From Cellulophaga sp. L1A9 (GTDB taxonomy: Bacteria > Bacteroidota > Bacteroidia > Flavobacteriales > Flavobacteriaceae), in assembly GCF_009797025.1 (NCBI RefSeq), contig NZ_CP047027.1, positions 4,216,001 to 4,280,000 on the forward strand: 64,000 nucleotides of DNA, written 5' to 3'. The notes under the pieces are model-generated. The model worked only from the letters and a program-made list of their open reading frames with translations, was not told where the DNA came from and searched no databases. How positions within the stretch are numbered: position 1 is the stretch's first letter; each line of letters starts with the position of its first letter. Below are positions 16,083 to 24,486 of the stretch, one piece after another. A program made the position numbers and the translations under genes.

Positions 16083-17588
16083 TTATTTTGTAGTGATTTC
16101 TTTCTTCTCTCCAGTAACCAATCGCTTGATTTTGATGTTTAAACCAGCAAATATTAAGGTCATGATAGGACTTAACCAGTTGAATACGGCAAAGACTAAG
16201 TAATCTACTACAGGAACTCCTAAAACACTACTGTGGTAAGCGCCACAGGTATTCCAAGGAATTAATACCGAAGTTACCGTACCAGAATCTTCCAGCGTTC
16301 TACTTAAGTTTTCAGGTGCTAAACCTTTGTCTTTATATGCTTTGGCAAACATTTTTCCAGGGACTACTATTGCTAAGTATTGATCTGATGCTGTTACGTT
16401 TAACGCAATACAGCTTGCTACCGTACTGGCAAATAAACTAAAAGTAGATTGCGCTAAGCTTAATAAAGATCTGCTTATTCTTGCTAGAGCACCAATCCCA
16501 TCCATAATACCACCAAAAACCATGGCGCAAATAATGAGCCAAATAGTCCCTAGCATACCCGCCATTCCATTTGAGGTAAACAAATCACTCAAAACAGCAT
16601 TCTCTGTTGTAATAGTTGTTTTTACAGTGATGGCATTTAAAATACCTTTGTAAGCGGACTCAAAAGTTAATGAGGCTGCATTTGTAAGATTCATCACAAT
16701 TTCGGGCTGAAAAATAATAGCAAAAATTCCACCTAACAAAGTTCCTATTAATAAAGCTAAAAGGGGAGGAGCTTTTTTTAAAATTAATAAGATAACTACA
16801 ACGGGAACAAGAAAAAGCCATCCGGTGATATTAAAAGTAGCATCAATTGAATTTAAAATAGATGCTGTATCTGCTGTTCCTGTTGTGTCTATAGTGAACC
16901 CCAGAATTATAAAGACTATAAGTGTAACAGTTATAGTAGGTATGGTGGTGTAAAACATATATTTAATATGCGTAAATAACTCTCCTCCGGCCATAGCGGG
17001 TGCCAAGTTAGTGGTATCACTTAAAGGAGACATTTTATCTCCAAAGTAAGCTCCTGAAAGTATGGCTCCAGCGGTCATCCCTAAAGGAATTCCTAGAGTG
17101 TTACCAATACCAATAAGTGCGATACCTACGGTTGCAGAAGTAGTCCAAGAACTACCCGTTGCTACCGATATGATAGAACAGATAACCACACAAGCGGCTA
17201 AAAAGATTGTAGGATTTAATACCTGTAATCCGTAATAAATCATCGATGGAATAATACCACTCACGAGCCAGGTACCGGAAAGAGCACCTACCATTAATAA
17301 AATAAGAAGGGCTCCTGAAGTTGATTTTAGATTTTCGGCAACTTCAGCCATCATCTGCTCATAGCTAACCTTATTAAAAAAACCTACAATAGCTGCGACG
17401 GCACCTCCTAATAACAAAATAAATTGGTTAGAGCCACTTAGTGCATCATCACCAAAAACAAATACGTTGTACGCCAACATGCCTACCAAAATGAATACTG
17501 GAATTAGAGCTTCCCAAATGCTCAACTCTTTATTTTCTACAATGTGTTCATTTTCAGGCCCCGAAGGATTCAAGCTTTGATTTTGCAT
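16083..17588 (-). CDS. NhaC-family Na+-coupled transporter (possible MetT-type methionine transporter)
   Basis: A 501-residue membrane protein with about 11-12 membrane helices. Family landmarks include ATGSSWTTSATVGIALIGIG and GAYFGDKMSPLSDTTNLAPA, the conserved ion-binding region of NhaC proteins. The usual label is Na+/H+ antiporter. It lies 71 bp downstream of a methionine gamma-lyase-like gene on the same strand, opposite an Lrp regulator, and NhaC-family proteins called MetT have been proposed as sodium-dependent methionine importers. I therefore think amino-acid uptake is at least as likely as pH homeostasis. The family call is firm; the substrate is inference from context. Confidence 0.86.
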   Translation of the reverse strand: MQNQSLNPSGPENEHIVENKELSIWEALIPVFILVGMLAYNVFVFGDDALSGSNQFILLLGGAVAAIVGFFNKVSYEQMMAEVAENLKSTSGALLILLMVGALSGTWLVSGIIPSMIYYGLQVLNPTIFLAACVVICSIISVATGSSWTTSATVGIALIGIGNTLGIPLGMTAGAILSGAYFGDKMSPLSDTTNLAPAMAGGELFTHIKYMFYTTIPTITVTLIVFIILGFTIDTTGTADTASILNSIDATFNITGWLFLVPVVVILLILKKAPPLLALLIGTLLGGIFAIIFQPEIVMNLTNAASLTFESAYKGILNAITVKTTITTENAVLSDLFTSNGMAGMLGTIWLIICAMVFGGIMDGIGALARISRSLLSLAQSTFSLFASTVASCIALNVTASDQYLAIVVPGKMFAKAYKDKGLAPENLSRTLEDSGTVTSVLIPWNTCGAYHSSVLGVPVVDYLVFAVFNWLSPIMTLIFAGLNIKIKRLVTGEKKEITTK

Positions 17589-17659
17589 TAAAAATGTGAT
17601 TTGTTATTCCGTAATAATACGATTTTGGCGCTATTCCTGCAAGTGTGTTATACGGTATT

Positions 17660-18880
17660 TTATGCGCTTACATGTTCTGTGCTCAGAATACCTAACTCTT
17701 CCATGCATGCTTTCATAATTTTATAGGTGCGGGCTATATCATCATCTAAACCAATAGAAAAGCGGATTAAACCTTCACCAAGTCCCATTTCTTTCTGTTC
17801 ATCCATAGGAATTTCGGAAGATGTAGATGTTCCAGGTGCACTAAAGAGGGTTTTGTAAAAGCCAAGACTAACGGCTAAATATCCCAAATTCTTTTTCTGC
17901 ATTAATTCCATCAAATTATTGGCATTGTCTAAACTCCCTACATTTAAAGTAAGTAACCCGCCATAACCAAAATCTTTATTCCTTTGTTTGTTCATAATTT
18001 CATGACCAGGATGAGATGGTAAGCCGGGGTAAGAAACTACTAATCCGTCTTCTTGAAATTTATCTGCCAAATACTGTGCGTTTTCAGCATGTTTTTTCAT
18101 TCTGATGTGCAAAGTCCGCATGTTTTTTAAAATAGAAGAAGCTCGTAAACTATCTAAGGTGCTTCCTAATAACATCGCAGCACCGCTGTTTACATCTTTT
18201 AAACTCGTACAGAAATCTACAGTACCACATACGACACCAGCAACACAATCACTAGTACCATTAATAAATTTTGTTAAACTATGAATCACCACATCTGCAC
18301 CTAACTTACCAGGTGTAATGGCTAGAGGAGAGAAGGTGTTGTCTACAATTAGAGGTAAATTATATTTTTTTGCCAATTTGGAGAGCGCTGCAATATCTGC
18401 CACTTCTAATAAAGGGTTACTCACCGCTTCGCAATAAATCATTTTTGTTTTAGGGGTGATTGCTTTTTCTACAGCATCAAGACTAGTGGTGTCTACAAAG
18501 GAGGTTTTTATGTTGAATTTTTTAAGAAAATTTTTCATGAACGCATAGGTACCACCGTAAATAGTTCTGCTACTTACAATGTGGTCATCTGCATCACATA
18601 GTTGCAAGATTACGGAGGTAATAGCACCCATTCCACTAGCATACACATTAGCTGTTTCGGTTCCTTCTAAGGCGGCTAAAGCTTCTCCTAAGTATAGGTT
18701 AGAAGGTGTGGAGTGTCTGCTGTAAAGATAGCAGCCTTCCGTATTTCCTTCAAACGTATCAAACATGGTTTTGGCAGCCATAAATGTATAGGTAGAGGAA
18801 TCTGATATAGAAGGGTTTACACCTCCAAATTCTCCGAAAAATTGTAAATCTTGTAAATTATCTGCAGCCTTGTAATCCAT
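17660..18880 (-). CDS. Trans-sulfuration-family PLP enzyme, methionine gamma-lyase-like
   Basis: A 406-residue Cys/Met-metabolism PLP enzyme. The PLP lysine is Lys204 in SLTKFINGTSD; YSRHSTPSN (53-61) supplies phosphate-binding residues from the neighbouring subunit; VYASGMGAITS (80-90) and IVDNTFSPLA (178-187) are standard. Methionine gamma-lyases usually carry a catalytic Cys in the segment that here reads TIYGGTYAF (107-115), and this protein has Gly there. Cystathionine lyase, homocysteine lyase or synthase activity therefore cannot be excluded. A divergent Lrp regulator and a downstream NhaC-family transporter suggest amino-acid-controlled catabolism. The mRNA leader contains a terminator-like hairpin. 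Confidence 0.82.
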   Translation of the reverse strand: MDYKAADNLQDLQFFGEFGGVNPSISDSSTYTFMAAKTMFDTFEGNTEGCYLYSRHSTPSNLYLGEALAALEGTETANVYASGMGAITSVILQLCDADDHIVSSRTIYGGTYAFMKNFLKKFNIKTSFVDTTSLDAVEKAITPKTKMIYCEAVSNPLLEVADIAALSKLAKKYNLPLIVDNTFSPLAITPGKLGADVVIHSLTKFINGTSDCVAGVVCGTVDFCTSLKDVNSGAAMLLGSTLDSLRASSILKNMRTLHIRMKKHAENAQYLADKFQEDGLVVSYPGLPSHPGHEIMNKQRNKDFGYGGLLTLNVGSLDNANNLMELMQKKNLGYLAVSLGFYKTLFSAPGTSTSSEIPMDEQKEMGLGEGLIRFSIGLDDDIARTYKIMKACMEELGILSTEHVSA

Positions 18881-18902
18881 AGCGAATAGTATATTAAATT
18901 AA

Positions 18903-18960
18903 TAAAAAGGGTAATCCGCCAATCCAGACATCAACAAACATAAAAACTGAATCGGCGGAT
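18903..18960 (-). promoter_or_regulatory. Terminator-like hairpin in the 5' leader of the lyase gene
   Basis: Read on the - strand, ATCCGCCGATTCAG (18960 to 18947) pairs with CTGGATTGGCGGAT (18927 to 18914) over 14 bp including two G-T wobbles, with a 19-nt loop. A T-rich tail (CCCTTTTTATT) follows. The structure ends 23-34 nt before the ATG at 18880. The only upstream neighbour is divergent, so there is no earlier gene for it to terminate, which points to premature termination or attenuation of this transcript. Two tiny open frames pass through the hairpin, but neither has an obvious regulatory codon run. Confidence 0.6.
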
Positions 18961-19117
18961 ATATCAACACTTTAATCTTCCTTAAAAATACCTATATTGT
19001 TAAAATATATCAATGAATACTTAGATGTATAGATTATAAAACTATATATGATATATTTTGTAGATTTATAGTTTGTTATATTCATGTATGAGCTATAAAT
19101 AGTGAAAATTTGTCAGA

Positions 19118-19576
19118 ATGAAATTAGATAAAATTGATACTCAACTGCTTAACCTGCTTCAGGCGAACAGTAAAAAAACCACTAAAGAGTATGCAAATAG
19201 CTTAAATCTATCTGTAACAGCGGTTTATGAGCGTATTAAACGTTTAGAAAAACATGGCGCTATAGCTAAGTATGTAGCAATAGTCAATAAGAAAACAGTA
19301 AACAAAGAGTTTACAGTGCTTTGTCATGTAAAATTAGCACAGCATACAAAAGACTATGTTACCGATTTTGAAAAGGAAGTAGTAAAATTAAAAGAGGTCG
19401 TAGAGTGTTATCATATCAGTGGGGATTATGACTATATTTTAAAAGTACATGTCACCAATATGGAGGAGTATAGAAGTTTTATGGTTTCTAAATTAACAGC
19501 CATTAGTCATATTGGAAGTACGCAAAGTTCATTTGTGATTACAGAAGTTAAGCATACCACAGCAATTGCTATATAG
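19118..19576 (+). CDS. Lrp/AsnC-family transcriptional regulator
   Basis: A 152-residue feast/famine regulator. The N-terminal winged helix-turn-helix (about 4-50) includes DTQLLNLLQANSKKTTKEYA and LSVTAVYERIKRLEKHGAI. The C-terminal RAM domain (about 70-145) contains the ligand-binding turn VVECYHISGDYDYILKVHV. Members bind amino acids and form octamers that wrap DNA. It is transcribed divergently from the methionine gamma-lyase-like gene across a 237-bp AT-rich spacer with several short inverted repeats (for example TATAG and CTATA around 19026-19046), so it probably controls that lyase and its transporter, possibly in response to methionine. Confidence 0.92.
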   Translation: MKLDKIDTQLLNLLQANSKKTTKEYANSLNLSVTAVYERIKRLEKHGAIAKYVAIVNKKTVNKEFTVLCHVKLAQHTKDYVTDFEKEVVKLKEVVECYHISGDYDYILKVHVTNMEEYRSFMVSKLTAISHIGSTQSSFVITEVKHTTAIAI

Positions 19577-19633
19577 TAGTTTATTATAACAGAAGTTTAG
19601 GGCTTTGAAGGCTTCTATACCAGAAATTAGTGC

Positions 19634-19641
19634 TAATTTTG
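19634..19641 (+). promoter_or_regulatory. Candidate -7 box upstream of lpdA
   Basis: TAATTTTG matches TAnnTTTG exactly, 30 nt before the lpdA ATG. A TTTG lies upstream at 19604-19607, but the spacer is 26 bp, longer than the usual 19-21, so the assignment is tentative. Confidence 0.4.
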
Positions 19642-19670
19642 TTATGTTTATAAAAATTTAATTCAAAATT

Positions 19671-21077
19671 ATGAGTTTATACGATGTAGCCATTATTGGT
19701 TCAGGTCCAGGTGGATATGTTGCAGCTATTCGCTGTGCGCAATTAGGAATGAAAACTGCAATTATTGAAAAATATAGCACTTTGGGAGGAACTTGCTTAA
19801 ATGTAGGATGTATTCCTTCTAAGGCATTATTAGATTCTTCGCATCACTATGAAGATGCTATAAAACATTTTGAAGAGCATGGAATTGAGATTTCTGGAGA
19901 CATAAAATTGAATCTAGAAAAGATGATATCTCGCAAGCAAGGTGTTGTTGATATGACAACAAAAGGGATTGAGTTTTTGATGGATAAAAATAAAATTGAT
20001 GTATTTACAGGTACAGGAAGTTTTAAAGACGCTACGCATATTGTTATTGCTAAAGCAGATGGAACTTCAGAAACTATAGAAGCAAAAAATACTATTATTG
20101 CTACAGGTTCTAAGCCATCAAGCCTACCCTTCATCAAATTAGATAAAGAGCGTGTTATTACCTCTACAGAAGCGCTTAAGCTAAAAGAAGTGCCAAAACA
20201 CATGATTGTTATCGGTGGTGGTGTAATTGGACTAGAATTAGGGCAAGTATATAAAAGACTAGGAGCAGAAGTTACTGTTGTTGAATTTATGGATCGTATT
20301 ATTCCAGGGATGGATGGTGCGTTATCTAAAGAATTAATGAAAGTATTGAAGAAGCAAAAAATAAAATTCCAACTTTCTCACAAAGTAAAATCTGTAGAAC
20401 GTAAAGGAGATGAAGTTATCGTAAAAGCGGATAATAAAAAGGGAGAAGAAATTACCTTCACTGGAGATTATTGTTTAGTTGCAGTAGGTCGTCATGCCTA
20501 TACCGATGGATTAAATCTTGAAGCGGCTGGCGTAAAATTAGAAGAAAGAGGTAGAGTAGCTGTAAATGAGCATTTACAAACCAATGTTTCTAATATTTAT
20601 GCTATTGGTGATGTAATTAAAGGTGCAATGCTTGCGCACAAAGCGGAAGAAGAGGGGACTTTAGTTGCTGAAATTTTGGCAGGACAAAAACCTCACATTG
20701 ATTACAACTTAATTCCAGGTGTTGTTTACACATGGCCAGAAGTTGCAGCAGTAGGGCAAACAGAAGAGCAATTAAAAGAGGCGGGTATTGAATATAAATC
20801 TGGTTCTTTTCCTATGCGTGCTTTAGGACGTTCTAGGGCTAGTGGGGATACCGACGGATTTGTAAAAATTCTTGCAGACAAAAAGACAGATGAAGTTTTA
20901 GGAGTTCATATGATTGGTGCTCGTGTTGCAGATTTAATAGCAGAAGGCGTAACAGCAATGGAGTTTAGAGCTTCTGCTGAAGATATCGCTAGAATGAGTC
21001 ACGCACATCCAACCTATGCTGAAGCGGTAAAAGAAGCTGCTCTGGCAGCGACTGAAGATAGAGCGCTACACGTGTAA
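19671..21077 (+). CDS. lpdA: Dihydrolipoyl dehydrogenase (E3)
   Basis: A 468-residue FAD-dependent disulfide oxidoreductase that reoxidises dihydrolipoamide in the pyruvate, 2-oxoglutarate and branched-chain keto-acid dehydrogenase complexes and the glycine cleavage system. The FAD site GSGPGGYVAAI (10-20), the redox disulfide Cys42/Cys47 in GGTCLNVGCIPSK, the NAD site IVIGGGVIGLELGQ (about 179-192), the second FAD motif IYAIGDV and the C-terminal catalytic MSHAHPTYAEA are all present. It is a monocistronic unit ended by the hairpin at 21099-21154. The E1/E2 partners are not nearby, as is common. Confidence 0.97.
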   Translation: MSLYDVAIIGSGPGGYVAAIRCAQLGMKTAIIEKYSTLGGTCLNVGCIPSKALLDSSHHYEDAIKHFEEHGIEISGDIKLNLEKMISRKQGVVDMTTKGIEFLMDKNKIDVFTGTGSFKDATHIVIAKADGTSETIEAKNTIIATGSKPSSLPFIKLDKERVITSTEALKLKEVPKHMIVIGGGVIGLELGQVYKRLGAEVTVVEFMDRIIPGMDGALSKELMKVLKKQKIKFQLSHKVKSVERKGDEVIVKADNKKGEEITFTGDYCLVAVGRHAYTDGLNLEAAGVKLEERGRVAVNEHLQTNVSNIYAIGDVIKGAMLAHKAEEEGTLVAEILAGQKPHIDYNLIPGVVYTWPEVAAVGQTEEQLKEAGIEYKSGSFPMRALGRSRASGDTDGFVKILADKKTDEVLGVHMIGARVADLIAEGVTAMEFRASAEDIARMSHAHPTYAEAVKEAALAATEDRALHV

Positions 21078-21098
21078 TCTAAAATAGAATTCATATAG

Positions 21099-21154
21099 GC
21101 CTATCAAAATTTATATACTCGTTTTATCAGTATTTAAATTTGATAGGCTTTTTT
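21099..21154 (+). terminator. Intrinsic terminator of lpdA
   Basis: GCCTATCAAA (21099-21108) pairs with TTTGATAGGC (21139-21148) across a long AT-rich loop and is followed by TTTTTTATTTTT. It starts 22 nt after the lpdA stop codon. Confidence 0.8.
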
Positions 21155-21242
21155 ATTTTTAATAAAGTGCTTAATTTCTTTAAAAGAGGGTTGCGTTCAT
21201 ATAAATGAAAAATAATAGTAAGGAATATTTAAAATCTCATAG

Positions 21243-22253
21243 ATGCAGATAAATGACAAAACAGGAATAGAAAACTACCAAGCGCATTCTGATAGGTATA
21301 CTTCCATGACCTACAATCGTGCAGGAAAAAGTGGAGTTTTGCTTCCAGCAATATCTTTAGGTTTATGGCATAATTTTGGTTTTGTAGATAACATTCAAAA
21401 CGGACGCGAAGTTTTAAGAACGGCTTTCGATTTGGGAATTACTCATTTTGATTTGGCTAATAATTATGGACCTCCTTACGGGTCTGCAGAAGAAAACTTT
21501 GGGACCATTTTTAAAAAAGATTTTCAAGCGTATCGCGATGAGTTGTTCATAGCTTCCAAAGCGGGGTATGATATGTGGCCTGGTCCTTATGGTAATATGG
21601 GATCTCGTAAATATTTAATCGCCAGTTTAGATCAAAGTCTAAAGAGAATGGGGGTAGACTATGTAGATATTTTTTATCACCATAGACCTGATCCAGATAC
21701 GCCACTAGAAGAAACAATGGGTGCGCTAGCAGATATTGTACGTCAAGGGAAAGCTCTTTATGTAGGGATTTCTAACTACCAACCAGAGGAAACCAAAGAA
21801 GCAGCCAGATTATTGAAAGAGATGAGCGTCCCTTTTATACTGCACCAAGCACGGTATTCTATTTTTGATAAATGGGTAGAAAATGGTTTGCTAGATACTT
21901 TAGATGAAGCAGGAGTTGGTTGCATTGCTTTTTCTCCACTGGCGCAAGGAATGCTTACCAATAAATATGTACATGGTATTCCAAAGGATTCTAGGGCGGC
22001 GAAAAATTTTACGTATCTAGAAACGACACAGGTGCAGGAGAATCTTGAAAAAATAAAAGGATTGGCGAAAATAGCGGAGGAACGTGGCCAGAAATTATCG
22101 CAAATGGCGATTGCTTGGTTATTGAAAAGACCAACGGTATCATCGGTTCTTATTGGAGCTAGTTCTTCACAACAATTAAAAGAAAACGTAGCAGCCTTAG
22201 ATAATTTAGCATTTTCACCGGAAGAAATAATAAAGATTAATCAGTTTTCTTAA
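21243..22253 (+). CDS. Aldo/keto reductase, YghZ/MgrA-like (L-glyceraldehyde 3-phosphate reductase type)
   Basis: A 336-residue NADPH-dependent TIM-barrel reductase. FDLANNYGPPYGSAEENFG (about 69-87) carries the catalytic Asp and Tyr, FIASKAGYDMWPGPYGNMGS (about 102-121) the Lys-containing strand typical of YghZ proteins, and VDIFYHHRPDPDTPLEETM the catalytic His. The C-terminal LIGASSSQQLKENVAAL binds the 2'-phosphate of NADP. In E. coli the orthologue detoxifies L-glyceraldehyde 3-phosphate and methylglyoxal. The gene stands alone between two terminators. Confidence 0.9.
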   Translation: MQINDKTGIENYQAHSDRYTSMTYNRAGKSGVLLPAISLGLWHNFGFVDNIQNGREVLRTAFDLGITHFDLANNYGPPYGSAEENFGTIFKKDFQAYRDELFIASKAGYDMWPGPYGNMGSRKYLIASLDQSLKRMGVDYVDIFYHHRPDPDTPLEETMGALADIVRQGKALYVGISNYQPEETKEAARLLKEMSVPFILHQARYSIFDKWVENGLLDTLDEAGVGCIAFSPLAQGMLTNKYVHGIPKDSRAAKNFTYLETTQVQENLEKIKGLAKIAEERGQKLSQMAIAWLLKRPTVSSVLIGASSSQQLKENVAALDNLAFSPEEIIKINQFS

Positions 22254-22288
22254 GCTAAGCTGTTTATACTTTAATATTTGAATATCAT

Positions 22289-22321
22289 AAAAAAGCCATC
22301 TCTAGTTAAGATGGCTTTTTT
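22289..22321. terminator. Bidirectional terminator between aldo/keto reductase and CDGSH genes
   Basis: AAAAAAGCCATC, a 9-nt loop, then GATGGCTTTTTT: a perfect 12-base inverted repeat with T-runs on both strands, placed between two converging genes. Confidence 0.92.
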
Positions 22322-22324
22322 CTA

Positions 22325-22558
22325 CTATAAATTTTTGTGCGTACCATCGCAATACGGAGGGTTACTTGTTTTTTTACACGTACACAAATATGCTTTCTTA
22401 TCTTCTTCTACAGAAAATCGAAGGGAAGGTGTTGCGTTATGTGCTTTGTGAGAACCATCACAAAATGGTTGGTTACTACTATGGCTGCAAGTACACCATC
22501 CGTAATTTTTATCTTTTTCTAAATCTACTGCAATAGGAGAATATTTCTCTTCACTCAT
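22325..22558 (-). CDS. Double CDGSH iron-sulfur domain protein
   Basis: A 77-residue protein made of two CDGSH-type 2Fe-2S sites in tandem. Site 1 has Cys22, Cys24, Cys33 and His37 (CTCSHSSNQPFCDGSH). Site 2 has Cys59, Cys61, Cys70 and His74 (CTCKKTSNPPYCDGTH). The 3Cys-1His clusters of this family are redox-active and can be transferred to other proteins; bacterial double-CDGSH proteins have no settled role. There is no membrane anchor. It converges on the aldo/keto reductase and shares its terminator. Confidence 0.92.
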   Translation of the reverse strand: MSEEKYSPIAVDLEKDKNYGWCTCSHSSNQPFCDGSHKAHNATPSLRFSVEEDKKAYLCTCKKTSNPPYCDGTHKNL

Positions 22559-22619
22559 ATAATTTTTTTTAAAAAAGAGTGAAGATAATAGAATTTGTTA
22601 TACCAAGAGAAGTACCGTA

Positions 22620-23813
22620 TTAATCTTTAACCAATCTAAATAACTTAAGGGTAGCCGTTCTTAATTTTACAAAAAGATCCTTACTCAGTTTTAAAGCAAA
22701 AGAACTCCATGGCTCTAGAATTAAAGCAACCTGTTTTACTTTACTAGCTATCGTAGCTTTAATGACTACTTTACGTTTTTCATATTGTAAAGCTAAAAAA
22801 GTACAAGTCACCATAAAAGCAATTGCGCCTGGAATAATTACAGTTGGAGATAGGGAGTGATTGAAGAAATAATAAAAACCTACTCCTATAAAACTTCCAT
22901 AAAGTATAATATAATGTACTACGTAAATAGATAATGTGCTTTGCCCCATTTTAAGCAAGGTACTGTTTGTCATAAGTTTCCTTAGCAACATAAATACAGC
23001 AAAAACGAGAAGTACATCTCCCAAACGAATAAATAAGTAATTGTTGAAGAATATATCTGCAAACAATTGGATTTTTGTAGTTTCTGCTAAGTATAAAAAT
23101 ACAGATGAAGAACCAAACAATAGACCAGTACCTACTAGAATAGCGGTACTTATGGCAACAGGGTATAGGTATTTTGCACTTTTAAACTTTGCGAAAATTA
23201 AAGATAAAAATGCACCACAAGTCGCATAGCCAAACCATGGGAAAATTGTAAACACAGATCCATTTGCTCTGGTGAAATAATTTGCAAAAGTTTGTGGCAA
23301 ATAGGCGTGTACCCATTTGCTGTAATTTGGCTCAAATATGAAAAGCAATACTGTAACTAAAAGTAACGCAATTGGGAAGAGTGTTTTTCTTTTTTCGGTG
23401 ATAACATAAAGCGCTATAATTCCCAATAGAGACAAACCGATGCAGTGCAATACATCAACCAAATAAAAGGTATCGTAAATTTGCCCCACCATTAAGCCCC
23501 AAAAGTTCAAGCGCAAAAGGTATCCAATAAATAATAGCTGTAAACCACGCTTAATGCCTTTTGCAACTCTCGGGTTTTTAAACCCTGTTTTATCTCCTTT
23601 GGTTAATAAATAGGTAAATATAAACCCTGAGACAGTAAAAAAGACTGGTGCAGTAATCCCTCTGAAATACAGCCAAATAGTGTACCCCATGTTAGAAGTA
23701 TCCCTAAAAGCATTGTCCAGTAAACCATCTACAAAATGTCCTTGTAGCATCATTAATATTGCCCACGCACGCATGGCATCAATAAAGTAAAGTCTGTCCG
23801 GTTTATTTATCAT
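22620..23813 (-). CDS. DUF1624/HGSNAT-like membrane acyltransferase-type protein
   Basis: A 397-residue membrane protein with about 10 predicted helices. The N-terminus YFIDAMRAWAILMMLQGHF (about 9-27) contains the Asp-Arg and His pattern of the heparan-alpha-glucosaminide N-acetyltransferase-like (DUF1624) family, and FRGITAPVFFTVSGFIFTYL follows (about 50-69). Those proteins move acyl groups across the inner membrane onto sugars, but the substrate in Bacteroidota is unknown. A 55-residue amphipathic, basic C-terminal tail extends into the cytoplasm. The wider acyltransferase-3/OpgC family is an alternative. No glycan genes are adjacent. Confidence 0.75.
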   Translation of the reverse strand: MINKPDRLYFIDAMRAWAILMMLQGHFVDGLLDNAFRDTSNMGYTIWLYFRGITAPVFFTVSGFIFTYLLTKGDKTGFKNPRVAKGIKRGLQLLFIGYLLRLNFWGLMVGQIYDTFYLVDVLHCIGLSLLGIIALYVITEKRKTLFPIALLLVTVLLFIFEPNYSKWVHAYLPQTFANYFTRANGSVFTIFPWFGYATCGAFLSLIFAKFKSAKYLYPVAISTAILVGTGLLFGSSSVFLYLAETTKIQLFADIFFNNYLFIRLGDVLLVFAVFMLLRKLMTNSTLLKMGQSTLSIYVVHYIILYGSFIGVGFYYFFNHSLSPTVIIPGAIAFMVTCTFLALQYEKRKVVIKATIASKVKQVALILEPWSSFALKLSKDLFVKLRTATLKLFRLVKD

Positions 23814-23946
23814 TTCATAAATAATTTACTGTATATACCTGTTAAACAGTAATTTTAGATGTTTAGTACCGCAAAATTAAATAAATTTTACACATATTGG
23901 CCCTAATTACTTTATTTTCGTTGTAATAATCTAAAAAAATAAACGT

Positions 23947-24483
23947 ATGTCTACAGTTTTAGCTTTTGCAGGAAGTAACTCTTCTATATCCATAAATTAC
24001 AAATTTGTTCAATATACAGCTGGATTAGTTGATGGGAATGACATACGGGTATTAAATTTAGCCAATTTCCCTTTTCCTTTATATAGCTATGATGAAGAGA
24101 AAAATAATGGTTTTGTAAACTCTTTGGTAGAATTAAATAGTGAAATTAAAGCCGCGAAGGGGTTAATTATAGGCGTTAATGAACACAATAGTAACCCTTC
24201 TTCCTATTTTAAAAATCTTTTGGATTGGTTGTCTCGAGTGGATAAAAATTTTTTAGCGGATACTAAAATATTATTGCTATCTACTTCTCCAGGAAAACGA
24301 GGAGGTAGTAGTGCTTTAGAAACTATTGAAAATTTATTACCACGTTTTGGAGCAGAGATTGTTGCTACATTTTCACTTCCTTCATTTAATGAAAATTTTG
24401 AGGAATCTAAAGGTATTGTAGACGATGAACTAGCAAAAAAACATCAAGAAGCACTGTCTATTTTTTTAGCTAAATTATCATAA
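23947..24483 (+). CDS. NAD(P)H-dependent FMN reductase-family flavodoxin-like protein
   Basis: A 178-residue flavodoxin-fold protein. The phosphate-binding loop is AGSNSSISINYKFV (about 8-21), followed by LIIGVNEHNSNPSSYFKNLLDWLSR (about 73-97), where the family normally has TPEYNxSxPGxLKNAID, and LLLSTSPGKRGG (about 110-121). These features place it in the NADPH-dependent FMN reductase/azoreductase family. It is the first gene of a run of five + strand genes; pabB starts 4 nt after its stop codon, so the two are probably co-translated. Its physiological electron acceptor is unknown. Confidence 0.85.
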   Translation: MSTVLAFAGSNSSISINYKFVQYTAGLVDGNDIRVLNLANFPFPLYSYDEEKNNGFVNSLVELNSEIKAAKGLIIGVNEHNSNPSSYFKNLLDWLSRVDKNFLADTKILLLSTSPGKRGGSSALETIENLLPRFGAEIVATFSLPSFNENFEESKGIVDDELAKKHQEALSIFLAKLS

Positions 24484-24486
24484 GTA

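Noticed and set aside
18881..19117. SAM riboswitch upstream of the lyase gene
   Set aside because: Only a single long terminator-like stem is visible; the conserved core of the SAM riboswitch classes I know was not found.
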